From NCBI RefSeq assembly GCF_024170005.1, contig NZ_JALJXJ010000015.1:124001-188000 (forward strand): a stretch of 64,000 nt of DNA, read 5' to 3'. A program made the position numbers and the translations under genes. Positions 16,888 to 25,048 of this stretch are shown here, one piece after another (the stretch's first letter is position 1; each line of letters starts with the position of its first letter). The notes beneath the pieces are model-generated. The model saw only the letters and a list, made by a program, of their open reading frames with translations, was not told the DNA's origin and did not search any database. The stretch is from Azospirillum lipoferum. Lineage in GTDB: Bacteria > Pseudomonadota > Alphaproteobacteria > Azospirillales > Azospirillaceae.

Positions 16888-17889
16888 ATGAAACTCACTG
16901 ATTTCCAAGAAGCCTTCCCGGATGACACGGCCTGCATGCGGTTTCTTGAGGAAACCGTCTGGGTAAATGGTCGGCATTGCCCCGAGTGCGGCTGCCTGAA
17001 TACCGTTCCTCTGGGTGGAAAAGCGGCGGAACGCCACCTGTACCACTGCCGGGACTGCCACAAGCAATTCACCGTCACGTCCGGTACGTGGCTCCACAGC
17101 CGGAAACTCCCACTGACGAAGTATTTCGAGATCCTGTACTACTCGGTGAACAGCAGCTTCGGCATGGCATCTACCCGGATTTCCGAATGGACTGGCGTCT
17201 CGCAGAAATCCGTGTGGAAGATCCTACAGGCGTTCAGGGAACTCCAGGGGTTCTGGCTCACCCTGACGGACAAGCTCACCAACACCGTGGAGTTCGACAC
17301 CAAGTATGTCGGGGGCCAGCCCCGGAAACAGAAGGACGCGGAGGGCAACCGGGTCAAGAACAAACGGGGTCGCGGGACCAAAAAGCAGGCGGTGTTCGTC
17401 GCAGCCGAACGGCAGGGCGAAGTCCGGGCCACAGTGGTCCCGAACGAAGCCGAGGACACGATCCGGCCCTTGGCCGAAGCCCAGGTTGATCCCCAGGCTC
17501 ACATCATGTCAGACGGCGACGGAACCTTCGCCAAGATTGCCCGGTCGTTTGCCCTGCAAAGCCAGTGCAGCCACCGGGATTGGGACTTCTCCAAGGATGG
17601 TGTACACAACAACACCGCCGAGTCGTTCAATTCCTGGGTCGAACACATGCGGGATGTCCACTTTTTCGTGTCCAAGGACCACATGCAGCGGTACGTGAAT
17701 GATGTTATGACTCGGTGGAACCTCCGGGTAGCGGTCGAGCGGGAAGTGACCCAGAAGGGCCAGCGGGTCCGCAAGATCCTGATGGAGAAGATGCCCCTGC
17801 TGGATCGCCTGCGGGTAATCTTCGGTCACGCTGTTGGTTGCAATGTTCGCCGCAACCGTAAAACTGGCGGAATCATGGTCGTGGCTTAA
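16888..17889 (+). CDS. IS1595-family (ISXO2-like) transposase
   Basis: A 333-residue transposase. A zinc ribbon lies at residues 30-65 (CPECG ... YHCRDCHKQF), then the ISXO2-like DDE domain: Asp in VEFDTKYVGG, Asp in IMSDGDGTF and the HNNTAESFNSWVEH signature, with a K/R-rich region between. Length and motifs are those of a complete enzyme. It mobilises the element bounded at 15697 and 18550. Its stop overlaps the stop of the opposing passenger gene by four bases. Confidence 0.93.
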   Translation: MKLTDFQEAFPDDTACMRFLEETVWVNGRHCPECGCLNTVPLGGKAAERHLYHCRDCHKQFTVTSGTWLHSRKLPLTKYFEILYYSVNSSFGMASTRISEWTGVSQKSVWKILQAFRELQGFWLTLTDKLTNTVEFDTKYVGGQPRKQKDAEGNRVKNKRGRGTKKQAVFVAAERQGEVRATVVPNEAEDTIRPLAEAQVDPQAHIMSDGDGTFAKIARSFALQSQCSHRDWDFSKDGVHNNTAESFNSWVEHMRDVHFFVSKDHMQRYVNDVMTRWNLRVAVEREVTQKGQRVRKILMEKMPLLDRLRVIFGHAVGCNVRRNRKTGGIMVVA

Positions 17890-18269
17890 CTTGCTCCGGA
17901 ACCGCCTTCATGTATTTTAATTATTTTCGCGAGACGCGGGCTAAACCCACTGACTATTTCTTTCTCAAAAAGCTCTCTCACTTGATTTTCTTCCAGCTTT
18001 CTCTTCTCAGCAATCTTCTCTAATTGCAGAATGATTCCATCTATATTAACGTCTTCACGATTACCTACTGGCGTCGCATCCCTGATTTTAATCAGACCAG
18101 ATTTTGTGCTCTCAAATATGTCCGCCATATCGGAATAATTTCTTCCGATTTGCTCAATAACGCCGGTTATGAAATCGCTTTGGGTATGGTTCGCCAGATC
18201 AAGCTGCTGGACTTTTTCCTTCATCTCATTCCAGATGGTGGCGATCTGCTGCTGGACAGAGGCAGACAT
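17886..18269 (-). CDS. Transposon passenger gene, hypothetical
   Basis: A 127-residue soluble, mostly helical protein beginning MSASVQQQIATIWNEMKEK. No domain is recognised. ATG 18269 is chosen because AAAGG lies seven bases upstream; an ATG at 18284 lacks one. It overlaps the end of the next upstream gene by 44 bases and lies inside the IS1595-type transposon, less GC-rich than the chromosome around it. The role of such cargo is unknown; regulation or addiction functions are guesses. Confidence 0.6.
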   Translation of the reverse strand: MSASVQQQIATIWNEMKEKVQQLDLANHTQSDFITGVIEQIGRNYSDMADIFESTKSGLIKIRDATPVGNREDVNIDGIILQLEKIAEKRKLEENQVRELFEKEIVSGFSPRLAKIIKIHEGGSGAS

Positions 18270-18450
18270 TGGCAAGCCTTTCATCTATTCTCGTCATAAG
18301 AGTTCGATGTTCCACAATCATCCGTTCAGCCACCACTTCTGGGACAGCCGCGAATAAGCTTTCTGGCAGCCGTGTGATGGCATCAAAAACGGCATCCAGA
18401 TCTGGATCTCCTTTGACCTCTACCAGACATCCGTGTACCGGACAACGCAT
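18226..18450 (-). CDS. Transposon passenger gene, small Cys-containing protein
   Basis: A 74-residue protein starting MRCPVHGCLVEVKGDPDLD, with Cys-x4-Cys near the N-terminus and Cys-x-Cys near the end, which might bind metal. The start at 18450 has AGAGGG five bases upstream; an ATG at 18465 lacks that. It overlaps the following passenger gene by 44 bases in another frame, suggesting coupled expression. No known family comes to mind. Confidence 0.55.
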   Translation of the reverse strand: MRCPVHGCLVEVKGDPDLDAVFDAITRLPESLFAAVPEVVAERMIVEHRTLMTRIDERLANVCLCPAADRHHLE

Positions 18451-18568
18451 ATTCCCTCTCCCCATCTGAGTTGTGCCCGTATTTAGCTCACAACTCCGAT
18501 GGTTCTCTGCGGTTAATTATGAGTCGCGTTTGAGTCTGGGTTATAGTCCCGAAAATTTTCGCCCCCTC

Positions 18569-18802
18569 TCACAGCGCCTCATCGGGATCGGATCCACCGG
18601 GCGCAGCAGGGTTTTCCGGGCCTTCGATGCGGTAGACTCCGCCCAGCCAGCGCGACAGGTCGATGTCGGCGCAGCGCTTGGAACAGAAGGGGCGGGTGGC
18701 CGGTTCGGTCGGGCGGCCGCAGATCGGGCAGTTGGTGCCCACCTTGGCGCCGGCATGGGTCTGGGGGCGCTGGGGCGCGCTGGGGGATCGGGGGTCGGAC
18801 AA
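18569..18802 (-). CDS. yacG: DNA gyrase inhibitor YacG
   Basis: A 77-residue protein with the YacG zinc motif: CPICGRP at about 25-31 and FCSKRCADIDLSRWL at about 39-53, followed by the typical YRIEGP tail. YacG binds zinc and inhibits DNA gyrase by contacting GyrB. It is the last gene of the infA-maf-RNase-yacG block on the minus strand, 32 bases after the RNase stop. The transposon right end lies 18 bases after its stop. Confidence 0.93.
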   Translation of the reverse strand: MSDPRSPSAPQRPQTHAGAKVGTNCPICGRPTEPATRPFCSKRCADIDLSRWLGGVYRIEGPENPAAPGGSDPDEAL

Positions 18803-18834
18803 GAAAGGCCTCCGTAACGAGCTGCTTCAAGCGG

Positions 18835-20082
18835 TCAGGGCCGCAGCAGGGCTGCTAGCGGCGTACCGCGGCGGGCGCGGGTCAATTCGACCAAGCCCAG
18901 TTTCGACATGCCGTAAACTTGGGTCTGCACCGGGTCGCTTTCCACCGCGTGCGACAGGGCGGCCAGGACACGCTCGGCATCGCCGTGGCTGCGCATGTTG
19001 ACGAAATCCACCACCACGATGCCGCCGACATTGCGCAGGCGGAGTTGGCGGGCAATCTCCGCCGCGGCGTCGAGGTTGACCTCCAGCGGGTTGCCGCGCT
19101 CCCCGGCATTCACGTCGACCACCGTCAGCGCCTCGGTCCGCTCGATCACCAGCGAACCGCCGAGCGGCAGCGGCACCCGGACGTCGAGAAGCCCGGCAAT
19201 CGCAAAGTCGAGGTCGCGCAGGTCGAACAGGCGCCGGGCATCGGTATGGGCGCCGAGCCTCGGCAGCAGGTCGGGGGCGTGGCGGCCGCACCAGTCGCGC
19301 AGACCCGCAAGCAACGGTCCGTCGCCGATCCTGATTCCGCCGGGAGGGGGCTGGTCGTCGACCAGGATGGCGGCCGGAGCGGCGGCCCCCTGCTCGATCA
19401 GGGCACGGGTCGGGGCGTCGGGGCCGGGATGCAGCAGGCGGGGGGTGGAGCCGGCGCGGGCGTCGTCGCGGATGGCGCGCCATTGCAGGTGCAGCGCCTC
19501 CGATTCGGCGGCCAGCAACTCGTCTGGTATCTGGGCGGCGCCGGCGCGCACGATCCAGCCGGCGCCGGTGGCGAGCTCCTCGATGCGGCGGGCCAGCGCC
19601 GCGCGCTCCGGGCCGGAACCGAGGCGCTTCGACACCGCGATGTCGCGGCCGAGCGGCGCATGCACCAGAAAGCGGCCGGGCAGGGTGATGTCCATCGTCA
19701 GCGATGGACCCTTGGCCCCGGCGGCGTCGGCCTTCACCTGCACCAGCACCGGCTGGCCGGTGCGCAGAAGCGCGCCGATCGGCGCCGGCTTGGCGCCCGG
19801 GCGATGGGGCCGGGACTGCGGAGAATCGTCGTCGAGGACAGGGCGGCGCACGTCGGCGGCGGGAAGCAGGCCGGACAGGCCGTTGCCCAAGCCGTTGCCC
19901 AGATCGACGAAGGCGGCGTTCAGGCCGGTGGCGATCCGCTCCACCCGGCCCAGCATGATGGCGCCCAGTAGCGACGGGCGGCCGGCATGGTCGATGTGCA
20001 GGTCGGTCAGGCGGCCGTCGGCCAGCACCGCCGCCCGCGTCAGCGGACCGTCGCGGTCGACCAGCAGCTCAAGCCTGCTCAT
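18835..20082 (-). CDS. Ribonuclease E/G family protein
   Basis: A 415-residue endoribonuclease-like protein. An S1-type RNA-binding region occupies residues about 35-110 (LGRVERIATGLNAAFVDLG). The RNase E/G catalytic signatures DVNAGERGNPL and VVDFVNMRSHGD lie in the C-terminal third and supply the magnesium-binding Asp residues. It is short, lacking the long scaffold tail of RNase E and the zinc-link Cys pair, and resembles the small alphaproteobacterial RNase G-like form encoded next to maf and yacG. It would act in rRNA maturation or mRNA turnover. Start at ATG 20082 overlaps the maf stop by four bases. Confidence 0.88.
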   Translation of the reverse strand: MSRLELLVDRDGPLTRAAVLADGRLTDLHIDHAGRPSLLGAIMLGRVERIATGLNAAFVDLGNGLGNGLSGLLPAADVRRPVLDDDSPQSRPHRPGAKPAPIGALLRTGQPVLVQVKADAAGAKGPSLTMDITLPGRFLVHAPLGRDIAVSKRLGSGPERAALARRIEELATGAGWIVRAGAAQIPDELLAAESEALHLQWRAIRDDARAGSTPRLLHPGPDAPTRALIEQGAAAPAAILVDDQPPPGGIRIGDGPLLAGLRDWCGRHAPDLLPRLGAHTDARRLFDLRDLDFAIAGLLDVRVPLPLGGSLVIERTEALTVVDVNAGERGNPLEVNLDAAAEIARQLRLRNVGGIVVVDFVNMRSHGDAERVLAALSHAVESDPVQTQVYGMSKLGLVELTRARRGTPLAALLRP

Positions 20083-20720
20083 TGTTCGGATGGGGGATCG
20101 GAGGGTGCTGGATGCGGGAAGCCGGCGCCGTGCAGCATGCCGGCGACCTCGTGCAGCGACAGCCCGACGACGTTGCTGTAGGAGCCGCCGATCCAGCGCA
20201 CCAGCGTCCCCGCCCGGCCCTGGATGGCATAGCCGCCGGCCTTGCCCTTCCATTCGCCCGATGCGATGTAGGCGTCGGTTTCCGCCCGGTCGAGCACCTT
20301 GAAGGTGACGTCGGTGCGGACCAACCGGTCGATTCGGCGGTGGCCTTCCGGACCGCCTTCAGGGTTGGGCACCAGCAGGACGATGCCGCCCAGCACCCGG
20401 TGCCGCCGGCCGGACAGCAGGGACAGGCAGCGTCGCGCCTCCTCCTCCCGTTCGGCCTTGGGCAGGATGCGGCGGCCGCAGGCGACCACGGTGTCGGCGG
20501 CGAGAATCCACGAATCGGGATGGCGCGCGGCGACGCACGACGCCTTCTCCGCCGCCAGACGCAGGGCGTGCTGGGGCGGGAGTTCGTCGCGCAGCGGCGT
20601 TTCATCGAGATCGGCGGGATCGACCGCGTCGGGCACGATGCCGATCTGGCGCAGCAGGTCGAGCCGGCGGGGCGAAGCCGAAGCCAGCACCAGCCGGGGC
20701 GCCTTGGACGGGATCGTCAC
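20079..20720 (-). CDS. maf: Maf-like nucleotide pyrophosphatase
   Basis: A 213-residue Maf/HAM1-fold protein that hydrolyses nucleoside triphosphates (dTTP, UTP or modified forms) to monophosphates. Signatures: LASASPRRLDLL at the N-terminus, EKA and ILAADTVVACG in the middle, and GKAGGYAIQG in the C-terminal half. It sits between infA and the RNase gene, overlapping the latter by four bases, a conserved alphaproteobacterial arrangement. Length is usual for the family. Confidence 0.93.
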   Translation of the reverse strand: MTIPSKAPRLVLASASPRRLDLLRQIGIVPDAVDPADLDETPLRDELPPQHALRLAAEKASCVAARHPDSWILAADTVVACGRRILPKAEREEEARRCLSLLSGRRHRVLGGIVLLVPNPEGGPEGHRRIDRLVRTDVTFKVLDRAETDAYIASGEWKGKAGGYAIQGRAGTLVRWIGGSYSNVVGLSLHEVAGMLHGAGFPHPAPSDPPSEQ

Positions 20721-20745
20721 GGGGAACCGCGAAGCAGCAAGGATG

Positions 20746-20964
20746 CTACTTGAACCGGAAGGTGATGCGGCCCTTGGTCAGGTCGTACGGCGTCATTTCC
20801 ACATTGACGCGGTCACCCGCCAGGACGCGAATCCGGTTCTTACGCATCTTGCCGGAGGTGTGCGCCAGAACCTCGTGATCGTTGTCGAGCTTCACCCGGA
20901 ACATCGCGTTCGGAAGCAATTCGACGACGGTCCCGGAAAACTCGATCAGATCTTCCTTTGCCAT
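20746..20964 (-). CDS. infA: Translation initiation factor IF-1
   Basis: A 72-residue S1/OB-fold protein with the near-invariant IF-1 sequence (MAKEDLIEFSGTVVELLPNA..., GRITFRFK at the end). It binds the A site of the 30S subunit during initiation. It is the first gene of the minus-strand infA-maf-RNase-yacG cluster. The 168-base space upstream to the lytic transglycosylase-like gene would hold its promoter. Confidence 0.98.
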   Translation of the reverse strand: MAKEDLIEFSGTVVELLPNAMFRVKLDNDHEVLAHTSGKMRKNRIRVLAGDRVNVEMTPYDLTKGRITFRFK

Positions 20965-21131
20965 AGGCCCTTATGTCCGTCCTAAAAGTTTCGCGGCAAT
21001 AACTGACCTCCCAAGGCCGCCGGGTCAAGGGGGATTCCCATCGCCGATGCGTTCGGCCGCAGCCATCTGCGCGGGGCAGCCCCGCGTTGCGTGCCGGACA
21101 TGTCCGCTGGAACTACCGCTGAGCCCTTGCG

Positions 21132-22316
21132 TCAGACCGACTGATAGGGGTTGAGCGGCGATGCACCGCCTTCTTCCAGGCGGCGCGGCTGGTCCACCGC
21201 CTTGCCGATCGCCGCGAACATCTCGCGCTGGTCGATCTCCATACGGCGGGTCAGGCGGCTGACGGTTTCCGCCGCACTCAGGGCGCGGCCGGTGGAGCGG
21301 TCGTGGAACAGGTTGTGATTGGCCTTCGCCGCACTGGGCAACAGGTCGGCGGCGACGGCACCCGGTGTCGATTCGGCGGCGCGGATCAGCTTCGCCGCCC
21401 CGCCGGAGCCCAGGACATAGGCCATGCGGCTTTCCGATTCGCTGGCCGGGCGGCCCAGCCGCTTTTCCAGCGCCTCGCGCCCTTCGGCCAGATACCGGGC
21501 GGCCATGCCGGCCGACAGGTCGACGTCGTGGCGCAGCTCCAGGATCTGGCGGCGGATCGCCGGATCCTTGACGCTGGACACGCCGTTGCGGACCTGGATG
21601 TGCGAGGCCAGCTCGCCCTGGCCATAGGCGGCGCCATGGCGGCGGAACAGGTCGAGCCAGGTCGATTCGAGGAACTGGAACGGGCCGGCGGCGGAGCTGC
21701 GGCTGTTCTTCGCCGCGCTGTCCAGCCCGCTTTCCTGGGTGGCCTGGGCGAGGATGGCGGTGAAGCTGTGGCCCGACAGGCCGGCGACCTGCTGCGAGGC
21801 GACCAGCACCCGCGTGGCGGCCGGATCCTCGGCGGCCACGGCCTTCACCGTTTCCGCCACCTTGGCGGAGCTTGGTGTCGGGGTTTGAACCGGAGTCCGT
21901 GTCGGTGCCGCCGGCTTCAATCCAGGCAAGGGCGCGCGCGGCGGTGCGGTTTCCCCGGCCGCGGAGTCGAAGGCCAGCAGGACCGGCGCTTCCGGCTTGG
22001 CGGCGGGAACCGGCACCGTCGTGCCGTCGGCGAGGCGGATGGGGGTGACCGGCTTAGCCGCCGGCAGCGGGACCTGGGTGCCGTCGCTCAGCAGGATCGG
22101 GGCCGTCGGCTTGGCAGTCGGCAGGGGCGGCGTCTTCTGGCCGTTCGCCGGCCGGCCGACCGGCACGGTTCCGGAACCGGGCCTGGTGGTCTGGACCAGC
22201 GTGTCGCGGAAGGACGGCTCGCCGACGGTGCCGTCGGCCAGCGTGGGGGCCAGCACCGGAGAGACGTCGGGCTTGCGCTCCGGAACGGGGGCGAGAGGGG
22301 GCTGCGCAACCTTCAT
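21132..22316 (-). CDS. SLT-type lytic transglycosylase-like protein
   Basis: A 394-residue protein. The first half is Pro/Ala-rich and contains three near-repeats of about 20 residues (units centred on AKPTAPILL, AKPVTPIRL and AKPEAPVLL). Residues about 175-300 resemble a soluble lytic transglycosylase domain: the catalytic Glu is in QATQESGLDS, followed by SAAGPFQFLESTW. Such enzymes cleave peptidoglycan between MurNAc and GlcNAc. No signal peptide or lipobox is visible at this start (ATG 22316; GTG 22325 adds nothing), which is odd for a wall enzyme and may point to another export route such as a flagellar or secretion apparatus. It has no clear operon partner. Confidence 0.8.
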   Translation of the reverse strand: MKVAQPPLAPVPERKPDVSPVLAPTLADGTVGEPSFRDTLVQTTRPGSGTVPVGRPANGQKTPPLPTAKPTAPILLSDGTQVPLPAAKPVTPIRLADGTTVPVPAAKPEAPVLLAFDSAAGETAPPRAPLPGLKPAAPTRTPVQTPTPSSAKVAETVKAVAAEDPAATRVLVASQQVAGLSGHSFTAILAQATQESGLDSAAKNSRSSAAGPFQFLESTWLDLFRRHGAAYGQGELASHIQVRNGVSSVKDPAIRRQILELRHDVDLSAGMAARYLAEGREALEKRLGRPASESESRMAYVLGSGGAAKLIRAAESTPGAVAADLLPSAAKANHNLFHDRSTGRALSAAETVSRLTRRMEIDQREMFAAIGKAVDQPRRLEEGGASPLNPYQSV

Positions 22317-22428
22317 GGCACACACTTCGCTGCGGACCGGCCGGGCCAGCCGGGAGAACCCCCCGCCCGTCCACGCCCGTTGAGCGTGAGCGTGGCCGGA
22401 CGGGCGAAGGCACTATAGCACCGACTCG

Positions 22429-24765
22429 TCAGCGATGTGCGATCAACTGTGGACGCGGGGCATCGTCCTGACTGTCAGCGGAGGGCAGGTCGTCAAGATG
22501 CGGATCGTCGCGATGCGCCATGCGCGCCCAGCGGCCGATGGCGGCCAGCAGCTTGGTCTTTTCCAGCGGCTTGGCCAGATGGGCGTTCATGCCCGCCTGC
22601 AAACAGCGTTCGACCTCGATCTGCATCACGCCGGCAGTCAGGGCCAGGATGGGGATGCCGCCCACCGGGCCGGGCAGGGCACGGATGCGGCGGGTGGCCT
22701 CCAGCCCGTCCATCACCGGCATCTGCACGTCCATCAGCACGAGGTCGTAGGACTGTTCCTGCACCGCGGCCACCGCGGCGGCACCGTCGTCCACCGCATC
22801 GACATGGTGGCCCGCCTTGGTCAGCATGGTCACCGCCAGATCGCGGTTCATCGCCAGATCCTCCGCCAGAAGGATGCGGGCCCTCGTGGGGCCGAACTCG
22901 GCACCGGACAGGATGGCATTGTCGGGCTGGATCGCGGCGTTGCCGGCGGGCAGCAGCGGCAGCGAGAACCAGAAGGTGCTGCCGGAGCCGATCCGGCTTT
23001 CCATGCCGACCTCGCCGCCCATCAGTTCCACCAGCCGGCGGCAGATCGCCAGCCCCAGCCCGGTGCCGCCGCGCCCGCGTTCCAGCTGGGTGAAGCGCTG
23101 GAACAGGTCGCGCTGCCGCTCGGGGGCGATGCCGATGCCGGTGTCGGTGACGGTGAAGGTGCAGATGCGGGCACCCTTGCCGCTGTCCTCGACCGCCTTC
23201 ACCGTCAGGCGGACCGAACCGCGGTCGGTGAATTTCACCGCGTTGCTGAGCAGGTTCAGCAGGATCTGGCGCAGACGGTCGGGATCGCCCATGACGAAGC
23301 CGCGGGCGGTGGCGGAGATGCTGGTCTGCAACTCCAGCCCCTTCTGTTCCGCGGCCAGCCGGACGATGGCGACGCAGCGGTCGGCCAGATCGTCCAGCCG
23401 GAAGGGCACGCTGACCAGATCGAGCCGCCCCGCCTCCAGCTTCGACAGGTCGAGCACGTCGTTGATGACGGTCAGCAGCGACCGCCCGGCATCGCGCACC
23501 TGCGAGGCGTAGCGCCGCTGTTCCGCGGTCAGCGGGGTTTCCAGCAGCATTTCCGCGAATCCGATCACCCCATTCATCGGCGTGCGGATTTCGTGGCTCA
23601 TGGTGGCGAGGAATTCCTCCTTGGCGCGGCTGCCGGCGCGCGCTTCCTCCATGGCGGAACGCAATTCCTGCTCGCGCTGCTTCAGGCGGCGCGACATGTG
23701 GTTGAAGGCGTGGGAAACGACGCGGAATTCGTGGGGCGCGCGGTCCGCCTCGATCATGGTGCCGCCGCCGCCGTCGCCGATGCGGGTCGCCGCACTGCCC
23801 AGTTCCCACACCCAGCGCAGGACCGACGCCCGCAGCAGCACCCACAGGGCGGTGACGCTGACCAGCGCCGCGATGGCCAGCAGGCCCAGGCTCTGCCACA
23901 GGTCGCGCCGCGCCTCCGCCAGGATCGGGCCGGTCGGCATGCCGACGGCGAAGACGGTGTCGGTCTCGTCGGAATGGCGGAAGGCCCACAGCCGACCGCG
24001 GCCGTCGGCGCTTTCGGCGTCCAGCGTTCCGTCCTTTTCCTTCAGCATCTGCCGGACATGCGGCATCTGGCCGACGTTGCGGTTCAGCCAGCCTTCCGGA
24101 TCGGGCTGGCGGGCGACGATCACGCCGTGGCGGTCCAGGACCATGACGCGGGCGTCCGGCTGCTTCAGCACCTTGACCAGATCGGTCAGCCAGGTCAGGT
24201 CCACCGCCACGCCCATCACGCGGACGATCCGCCCGTCCTCGATGATCGGGCTGGCGACGATGATCAGCGGCTTCAGCGAGCGCTTGCCGATGATGAAATC
24301 GCTGACCACCCAGCTTTTGGTGTCCAGCACGCGCTGGAAATACTCACGCTCCCGCAGCGAGATGCCGGCACCGGGGCCGGTGGTGTCGCAGATGATGTTG
24401 CCGTCGGCGTCGGTCAGCCAGACGCCGGTGGTCCAGCGGTGCTGGCGCGGCATCGGCGCCAGGGTGGCGACGCAGGCGTCGGTTTGGTCCGGCGTGGCGT
24501 TGCGGATCGCCGGCACCAGCGACAGCACGCCGAGCAGGTTGCGCGCCTCGCCGATCAGGTCGTGCTGGCGCTCCACCCCGTCGTCGGCCAGATGCAGAGC
24601 CAGTTCGCGCGCGGCGTCGATGCGGTCGTCGAGCTGCTGGTCGGCGAGGTAGAGCGCGCCCGCCAGCGGCAGCGCCAGCGAGGCCAGCACCACGCCCATC
24701 AGGCGCGCGCGCAGGCTGCGCGGGCTGAAGGCGCGGAGCAGGCGGGGCATCAGACCGGCGGGCAT
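22429..24765 (-). CDS. Membrane hybrid sensor histidine kinase
   Basis: A 778-residue two-component hybrid kinase. Order: membrane segment 1 (about 20-42); a periplasmic sensor of the double-Cache type (about 45-290, with DADGNIICDT and REYFQRVL typical of the fold); membrane segment 2 (about 293-315); HAMP; HisKA with His in ATMSHEIRTPMNG (about 405); an ATPase domain (NLLSNAVKFTD, DTGIGI, GTGLGLAICRRL); and a C-terminal receiver with Asp in LVLMDVQMPVMDG (about 705). Signal and output regulator are unknown: no response regulator gene is adjacent. Start could also be an internal Met five codons on. Confidence 0.93.
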   Translation of the reverse strand: MPAGLMPRLLRAFSPRSLRARLMGVVLASLALPLAGALYLADQQLDDRIDAARELALHLADDGVERQHDLIGEARNLLGVLSLVPAIRNATPDQTDACVATLAPMPRQHRWTTGVWLTDADGNIICDTTGPGAGISLREREYFQRVLDTKSWVVSDFIIGKRSLKPLIIVASPIIEDGRIVRVMGVAVDLTWLTDLVKVLKQPDARVMVLDRHGVIVARQPDPEGWLNRNVGQMPHVRQMLKEKDGTLDAESADGRGRLWAFRHSDETDTVFAVGMPTGPILAEARRDLWQSLGLLAIAALVSVTALWVLLRASVLRWVWELGSAATRIGDGGGGTMIEADRAPHEFRVVSHAFNHMSRRLKQREQELRSAMEEARAGSRAKEEFLATMSHEIRTPMNGVIGFAEMLLETPLTAEQRRYASQVRDAGRSLLTVINDVLDLSKLEAGRLDLVSVPFRLDDLADRCVAIVRLAAEQKGLELQTSISATARGFVMGDPDRLRQILLNLLSNAVKFTDRGSVRLTVKAVEDSGKGARICTFTVTDTGIGIAPERQRDLFQRFTQLERGRGGTGLGLAICRRLVELMGGEVGMESRIGSGSTFWFSLPLLPAGNAAIQPDNAILSGAEFGPTRARILLAEDLAMNRDLAVTMLTKAGHHVDAVDDGAAAVAAVQEQSYDLVLMDVQMPVMDGLEATRRIRALPGPVGGIPILALTAGVMQIEVERCLQAGMNAHLAKPLEKTKLLAAIGRWARMAHRDDPHLDDLPSADSQDDAPRPQLIAHR

Positions 24766-25048
24766 GGATGGATGGCTCTCCGCGGGAATGTTCGTCGACG
24801 CCCCCGAGCCTATAGCGTCGCGCGGCGCGTTGCGATGACACAGCTCAATAGCACTGGCGGGGATGCAATGTGAACAGAGCGCCGCGTAAAAAGTTGAAGA
24901 ATACCAAATTTATTACCGACCATCCCGTGTGGAGGGCCGCATGACCGTATGGAGCCTCCGCGATCATTTGACGGCCGTCAAGGGCGGCGGGACGCGCTTC
25001 GGAGATGGTTCGGGCATTGCGCCGACTCCAGGTCAAGGAACCCTCCCA

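Larger units (their letters stand above)
15697..18550. mobile_element. ISXO2-like (IS1595 family) transposon, interrupted by IS630
   Basis: The right end (read from 18550 inward) and the left end (from 15697, skipping the IS630 insert) agree at 24 of 29 positions: GGG[GA]CTATAACC followed by AGA-TCA-ACGCGA. These are therefore terminal inverted repeats. The flanks are AT-rich (AAAAATTT at 15688-15695, AAAATTTT at 18552-18559), a likely 8-bp target duplication with one change. Contents are a transposase and two small opposite-strand genes. It lies between tRNA-Phe and yacG and ends 18 bases after the yacG stop. Confidence 0.8.

Noticed and set aside
22435..24873. Plus-strand open frame of about 812 codons
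   Set aside because: Antisense to the hybrid histidine kinase, whose domains are clear; the translation is His/Gln-rich without motifs.
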